Shown here piece after piece: positions 58,925-64,000 of a stretch of 64,000 bases of DNA. The notes beneath the pieces are model-generated. The model was not told where the DNA came from. It was given only the letters and a program-made list of their open reading frames with translations, and ran no database searches. Origin of the DNA: Cryptomeria japonica (taxonomy: Eukaryota > Streptophyta > Pinopsida > Cupressales > Cupressaceae); the NCBI RefSeq assembly GCF_030272615.1, contig NC_081411.1, positions 831,500,160 through 831,564,159 on the forward strand, written 5' to 3'. The position numbers were made by a program, and so were the translations under genes. Numbering within the stretch: the stretch's first letter is position 1; each line of letters begins with the position of its first letter.

Positions 58925-59440
58925 AGCTGGCAAGGACAATAGTCATTGAATCCCAATTGGTTTCCCATCTACGCTTACTCAGAGCGGACACTTAGATGCT
59001 TGACCCCACTGGCTCCCCTCCACGACACTCACTTCTCAGGGCAGCCAAGCATCAATTCCCATGAAAACTCCTCATGGCGAACTTTGTGTCTCTACTAAGG
59101 GCCGTAAGAATATGGGCCGCTTCAGAGGTCCAACCTCCTACACCAATGACTAGAAGGTTTTTGGCCACTATGAACAAGGTGTTTAGTAAGTCTTCCCGTT
59201 AGGAGCTACCCTTCGAAGTTGCGCAAGCGCAATTGAGACCTATAGCCCAACGAAGCACCAAGAACTTAGTAATCACGCAAGCATGATTGAGATCTCTAGG
59301 ATCCTACTAAGCACCCAATGTGAGAGTGAACTCTCATATAGCCCCAACCATTAACCCTTTCGTAGTCAATGGCCTATTTATTATAGTGAGTTGGGAACCC
59401 CGGGTCCGAGTGTACTCACTTGGGTCGTTCCCCTCTTACC
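58925..59440 (-). ncRNA. Conserved leader block of D
   Basis: Counterpart of 42880-43400 in C, with the same order of conserved runs (CAGAGCGGA, TTAGATGCTT, ACTGGCTCC, AGCCAAGCATCA, GGCGAACTTTGT). The D copy contains an extra GCAAGCGCAATTGAGA/GCAAGCATGATTGAGA pair near 59222 and 59279. Confidence 0.5.
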
Positions 59441-59499
59441 TTCTCAAAGAGCAAGTTGGGAGGGCAAGCCCGCTAGAGGTGAATACACAATCAAACAAG

Positions 59500-60760
59500 A
59501 AAACGTTGGAGGGTCTGGATTTCTGATCATCTAGTAAGACGAGAGCATAATTTCCTACCTTTACGCTTTTCTTAAAGACACATAAGACCATGGTTCATTC
59601 CATTTTAATTAATATCTAGGTGCCTAGTTTAAATAAATGCACAAGATTTGGTTGGATCAGCTAGGCAACCTGCAAAACAACTTGATTAGTAGTTTTGAAA
59701 AATGAAGTCTTCAACAAGTGTCATGCAAAACAATTTGATTAGATTGAAAAAATAGTCTTCAACAAGCGTCCTGCAAAAAACAACAAAATGACAAAAATAT
59801 TTTTTATTTTTATTTTTTGGGAATAAATAGAAAAAACATGAATAAAAACTTTTTTACTAATGACAAATGTGGATTTGAAGAAAGCTTTGATGGGTAAATG
59901 GGGTTTGACTAGGTTTTTGCCACTTTCCAAGGGATAGGCAAGCGAAAAATGGGGATTTTGGAGGAGAGATGAAGGAATGAGAAAATTTGTCAAAGAGGGG
60001 CAAAGAAGCAAAAGTTGGAGATGGATAATATGGGAAAAATTTGGAGGTGATTGGATAAAAGGGGAAGAAGTTATGGCAAATGCTAAAAATAGAGAAATAT
60101 GTGATTTAGGCTTCAAAAAGTGGATTTTGGGGATAAGGCCCCCAAGGAAGAAAATGTGGAAAATGGCAATGCAGAGAATCTGGTGGAGTTTGGAGAAAAA
60201 TGGAGTCAAGATAAATAAGATATGGCGAAAAAATAGAAAAAAATTTACTTTATTTTTTATTTTTTATTTTTATTTTATTTTTAACCTTAGATTTAACAAA
60301 GCAGACAGAAACCCTAGATTTAACAGAGCAGAAACCCTAAATTTAACAGAATAAAAAAAAGTGTCAAAGGTCTGGATTTCTGATTGTCTAGATAGACAAG
60401 AGCATAATCTCCTACTTTCACACTTTCCTACGGTCAGACAGATTATCTTTAAACAGAGTAGATAACAGGAAATGAAAAAAAAAAGAAATGCAAACTATAG
60501 TTAGCGCCTAAAAATTTCAAACAGATTAACAGAGCAGACAGTAGCATTAAACAGATAGAAAAGTGTCAAAAGTTCGGATTTCTGATTGTCTAGATAGACA
60601 AGAGCATACTCTCTTATTTTCACACTTTCCTGCGGTCAAAGCATACAGTCGCACTAAACAGAATAGAAAAGTGAAAGGTCTGGATTTCTGATTGTCTATA
60701 TAGACAAGAGCATACTCTCCTACTTTCACACAGATTATAATTAAACAGAGCAGATAACAG
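59500..60760. repeat. Four dispersed copies of a ~90-bp leader repeat in D
   Basis: Copies at about 59507-59580, 60361-60440, 60556-60640 and 60668-60740 share GTCTGGATTTCTGAT and AAGAGCATA(A/C)TCTCCTA(C/T)TTTCAC. Three contain TTGTCTAGATAGACAA or TTGTCTATATAGACAA, a perfect 7-bp hairpin. Between copies the sequence is AT-rich with no gene. Confidence 0.75.
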
Positions 60761-61027
60761 AGCAAAAAACAAATCGGATAACTGGAATTCAAATTCCCAC
60801 AAAAATGCTCGCGCTAATCGCAGAGCTATCATGCTGAAACTGAAACTGAAACAAAAAAAACACAACAAAAACAGAAAAGAAGCTATTGCGCAGAAATACA
60901 AAGCCGCTATTCTAGAACTTGCAAAAAAAAGATTTTTTTTTTTTTTTTCTACAGTCGCGCTATTCTGGAACCTGCGTCTCACAACTCACAAAAACCTTAA
61001 AAAAAAAATTAGTTATTAGGGACGTGG

Positions 61028-61045
61028 GTCCCACCGGGCGTGCCA
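61028..61045 (-). promoter_or_regulatory. Primer binding site of D
   Basis: On the element strand TGGCACGCCCGGTGGGAC follows the 5' LTR after a TTT spacer. The TGG start fits a tRNA CCA end; the tRNA is not identified. Confidence 0.7.
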
Positions 61046-61048
61046 AAA

Positions 61049-62128
61049 TGAAGAGGGGAAAACAAATTTGAAGGTCAAATGATCAAAACATAATGAAATA
61101 AACATACAAAATGCTAAAATATCATTAAAAGACCATTTCACCTTGCTATTTTACCTTCTCCTTCAGATTGAGCTTGATGAAGTGAAGGTGCCCCTTGATA
61201 ATGCTCCACTTGATGTGCTCCTTTGATTGCTAGATGTGGATGGCTCTCCAATGTTGTGTACAAATGGAATGGATTTGAAAAATGATAAGGATGAGATGAT
61301 CAAGTTGTCAAGATGATTTCCTGGGCTCAAAAGGGCAGCATAAACTTATTATATTCCAAGATGTTTTGAATGAAGGGATGGAGCCCTATTTTATAGGAAG
61401 AAGAGAGGAAAACGGATGGCTAGGATGAATTTGAGATGAAGGGCTAAGATTTACTTGTGAGCTCACACAAGGTCCAAGAGAGGGTGTGGAGACTAAGAAT
61501 TATGTCTTAAAGGCATTTCGTATCTCCACACTCTACAAGATGCATTGGAGGAATTAAAAATTCTCCAAAAAAGGATATCATGGGGATTGGAGGAATAAAA
61601 AGGAATTAAAAATTCCTTGGGAGAGGGGATGCCTAGAGGAATGTGTGATTTTGAAAATCTTACATTCACCTAGGAAAAAAGCATTTAAAGCTAGTGGCTG
61701 GATGAAAAGGACAAAGAGTTGACTTTGTTACTGATCATGATGATTAACCATTAACGACTCATTAGGAGGGGGATTAAAGGAAATGTTAGGTGGGATTAAT
61801 ATTTGTAGGAAAATTTGACTAGGAGAGAGAATGAGTGGAGGGAATAAAAAAATAGAAGAATAATGTTAAGTGAGTTTAGGGAGTTTCTAGAAGAATGAAT
61901 TGAGAAGATGATTTGAAATTAATTAACTAAGAGGAAGATTTGTGAGGATTTGATTTTTTTAGAAGAACAAAGAAAGGGATTGATTTATTAAATAAATCAA
62001 TCATGTGCTATAGTGACAATATTAATTATATTTAATTAATATTGAGAGGAATTTGAATTAACATAATTAATTAATTAATTATGCGAGGAATTAAAAATAA
62101 TTAAAATAATTATTTTTAAGTGTCTATA
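61049..62128 (-). repeat. 5' LTR of D
   Basis: Same length as 46386-47465 (1080 bp) and nearly identical. Its outer end reads TGTCTATA, a C-to-T change of the terminal CA. Minus-strand TATA box at 61386-61395. Confidence 0.92.
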
Positions 62129-62133
62129 ATAAT

Positions 62134-63354
62134 ATTGTTGTTCTTTTGGCCATGAATAACCTAGGCTTATCTTTGTCCCATTTGCCATCATTATGCTTTA
62201 TTTTCCTGCCATCATTGAATCTTTAATGGGGACTTCTCTTTCTCCCTGTTTTGACAATGAGCGAGTCATTGTTTTGCTCTCATGAAGGTTGTCTTCTCAT
62301 GATTGAGAATGTTGCTACAAATATTTCTATCTTATATATCTCTGCAACTTCCCTTCTGTTGTCATATAATGACTTGGGGTTGAGCTTTATCACACTATTT
62401 CTTAGTAGATCTAGGGTTTTTCTTTGATTGATGTTCCTTATTTGTTCTTTAGCAATCATGGCTAATTGTCCTATGTCCATGTTATGACTACAATGCCATG
62501 TCTTTGGACTGCTCCTATGCTAGATGTTGTCCTATATGCTGCTCTTAATGTCTTTAAACTGACACATTATGCCCTACTAATAGATTTTTTCCTCATAAAA
62601 CTTCGTGCTGCTATTATGTCAGGGTTACAACTACTACTCCTTAAGAGTGCAGATCAGTTCTTTCACTTGTACCTGCTTACCTGTGACTGTCATATATTGC
62701 CAATGTTTTACATCCTCCTCCTTTCTATTATATTTGAAACCCTACTCTTTTTGATAGTGCCTTCTTGTCTCTCATAACAACAATCATTATTACCATTGCC
62801 CCTTGTACTATGACTTTGATAAAACTCTTTCATTACTTATGCTTTATAGAGAATGCATAATAAAGAAAATCTAGATTTTATCACTAATGAATGGAAATAC
62901 TTATGATCTGGAAATCATACTCCTTTGAATACCAAAGATTATACGTTATTTATTTCTTGCAAAAAAAGACCTTATTTAAGGCTCAAAACTCTACCTTTGA
63001 TTAGGATGCTGACATGAACAAGCTCTTACCACCACCCCTTTAGTTGTCATCTTCCACGTATGGATCTTTGCATTCTTCAAATGATTTCTCATTGTTGAAC
63101 TCTTGGTGATAATACACTGGTGTAGGAGGGTTTGCATGTTGTGTAAAGACTGGAAATTCTCCATTTTCCATGATGAAAAGGCAAAATTTGAAGTAGAACT
63201 CAAAGTAGACAATTATTAACCCTAAATGTAAGGTGAAAGCTTCTATTTTCAAACTCAAATTTCCCTCTTTTCACTAAAAGAACTTGACTTCGATCTTTAA
63301 TGTGGGAAACATGATTTCTTTTCTTTTTTCTTTTTTAGTCTTTGATAGGCAACA
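62134..63354. other. F sequence between D and E
   Basis: T-rich on the plus strand as at 44792-46380. No supported gene. The short minus-strand frame 63040-63258 is unrecognised. Confidence 0.5.
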
Positions 63355-63359
63355 ACTTC

Positions 63360-64000
63360 CTGTCATCAAGCCAATTGATACTTCTAAACCTTTGCCATCT
63401 TACCATGGTCCCAAAGCCTTTTGTCAATATCACTGTCAACTCAGCCATGATACTAAGATATGTTATACATTAAGGAGTAAGATTCAAGACTGTATTGATA
63501 ACAATACTATATCTATATCTGGTGTGAATTACAAGGGAAACAAGTTTGTAACTCCTCCTAATCAAAACCTCCAAATCTTCACCAATCCTTTGCCTTCTCA
63601 TTCTACTAATGTTGTTTGGGTTTAAGTCTCTTGCCTTATCTCCCAATGGCCTCGATATGGAATCTAACAATGTTGTGAATCTTGTGGATAAACCTATACC
63701 TCCTAAAGACTTGTGCATTACTTTTGATCCTAGTGAAATTATGTTGCACCTAATGGCCCATTATATATCACTGCAAAGATCAAAGACAAACTCTCATGAG
63801 TAATGCTCATTGATCTAGTGTGTGTGATGAATGTGATTACTAAAGAATACCTTTATACTTTACAATTGCATAAGTTACATATGATAAATTTTATGTGATG
63901 GTCAAGGTGTATGATTGTTTTTCTTGTCCTGCTATTGGTTCTATTACTCTCCTTGTTGATGTTGGTACTAAGTTCTTAGATGTGAATTTTGCTATCATTC
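63360..64000 (+). pseudogene. gag C-terminal end and protease of E, cut by window end
   Basis: Continues the gag at 23037 in the same frame after removal of F: VIKPIDTSKPLPSYHG, then CQYHCQLSHDTKIC, a CX2HX4HX4C-type knuckle, and SKIQDCIDNN, as in C and D. A frameshift near 63615 leads to the frame 63609-63803 (LALSPNGLD, VNLVDKPIPP). A further shift gives protease-like SITLLVDVGTKFLDVNFAII to the window end; the active-site region near 63805 is decayed (LIDLVCVMN). Confidence 0.78.

Larger units (their letters stand above)
46386..62128 (-). mobile_element. Tat-type Ty3/gypsy retrotransposon D
   Basis: 15.7 kb with LTRs 46386-47465 and 61049-62128 and a perfect duplication ATAAT (46381-46385, 62129-62133). 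It reads on the minus strand: PBS, long leader, gag, protease, reverse transcriptase, RNase H, a second RNase H, integrase, post-pol block, minisatellite, stem-loop/PPT. The second RNase H (VYFDGSYTQNGSGTG, NNIAEYEAL) marks the Tat lineage. A solo LTR (56106-57704) interrupts gag. Confidence 0.93.
23038..63354. mobile_element. Insertion F, 40.3-kb block in E gag holding B, C and D
   Basis: Starts TGTTGTCACAAGG and ends GATAGGCAACA, with a near-duplication ACTTT (23033-23037) and ACTTC (63355-63359). Deleting it with one duplication leaves E gag in the same frame. Without B, C and D it has about 4.2 kb of own sequence (23038-23163, 30898-32150, 44792-46380, 62134-63354), AT-rich and without a recognisable protein. 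I see no terminal direct repeats, so the TG/CA ends are the only LTR-like sign. A T-rich run ending TTTTTTAG (about 63311-63338) also resembles a splice acceptor, so an intron-like origin is not excluded. Confidence 0.6.

Noticed and set aside
23033-63359. F as a spliceosomal intron of E
   Set aside because: The right edge looks like an acceptor, but no GT donor gives the in-frame join, and TG/CA ends with near-duplications fit insertion better; not fully excluded.

Overview
The window is plant nuclear DNA made almost entirely of nested LTR retrotransposons; I see no ordinary host gene. The plant signs are Ty1/copia elements primed by initiator-tRNA-Met (TGGTATCAGA), Tat-type Ty3/gypsy elements with a second RNase H, and a plant mobile domain (PMD) gene. 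The very low gene density and heavy nesting would suit a large-genome plant such as a gymnosperm, but that is inference.

Layout, using my own letters. H (minus strand, decayed gypsy) occupies 1-6235 and resumes at 19468-19885. A solo LTR, S (387-1556), sits in its left part. G (6241-19462, target duplication CTTAG) interrupts H and itself carries A (8221-15737, duplication GATAG), a copia-like non-autonomous element with gag zinc knuckles and a long unrecognised ORF. E (plus strand, gypsy) starts near 19.9 kb. Its gag (21501-23037) is broken by a 40.3-kb block, F (23038-63354), and resumes in the same frame at 63360. F is itself filled by three later insertions: B (23164-30892, copia, duplication TGGTT), C (32156-44786, gypsy derivative, duplication ATGGT) and D (46386-62128, Tat-type gypsy, duplication ATAAT). 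D's gag carries a further solo LTR, I (56106-57704, duplication TGAAC). Removing each insert with one duplication rejoins the reading frame for F and for I, which supports the model.

C, D and H share parts around very different cargo: an LTR end TGTCTACA, a polypurine tract beside a stem-loop, a CCCCTC(G/A) block, and a GTTTTCACC-rich block after pol. C and D also share a leader block of about 500 bp. C has lost RT, RNase H and the integrase core but keeps an uninterrupted 719-residue gag and a 677-residue protease/integrase-tail fusion. It also carries a PMD gene on the opposite strand, with an intron. That intron holds two repeat arrays. One has seven units whose flanking 5-nt arms change together while the loop stays nearly fixed, and all seven pair (with G-U) in the retroelement-sense RNA. 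I consider this the most unusual signal in the window.

Coding decay is mostly by point stops, with few frameshifts. A and B share primer site, PPT flank and an LTR module, so B-like elements could have mobilised A. D-like elements could likewise have mobilised C. These are inferences; no expression or mobility can be read from the sequence.
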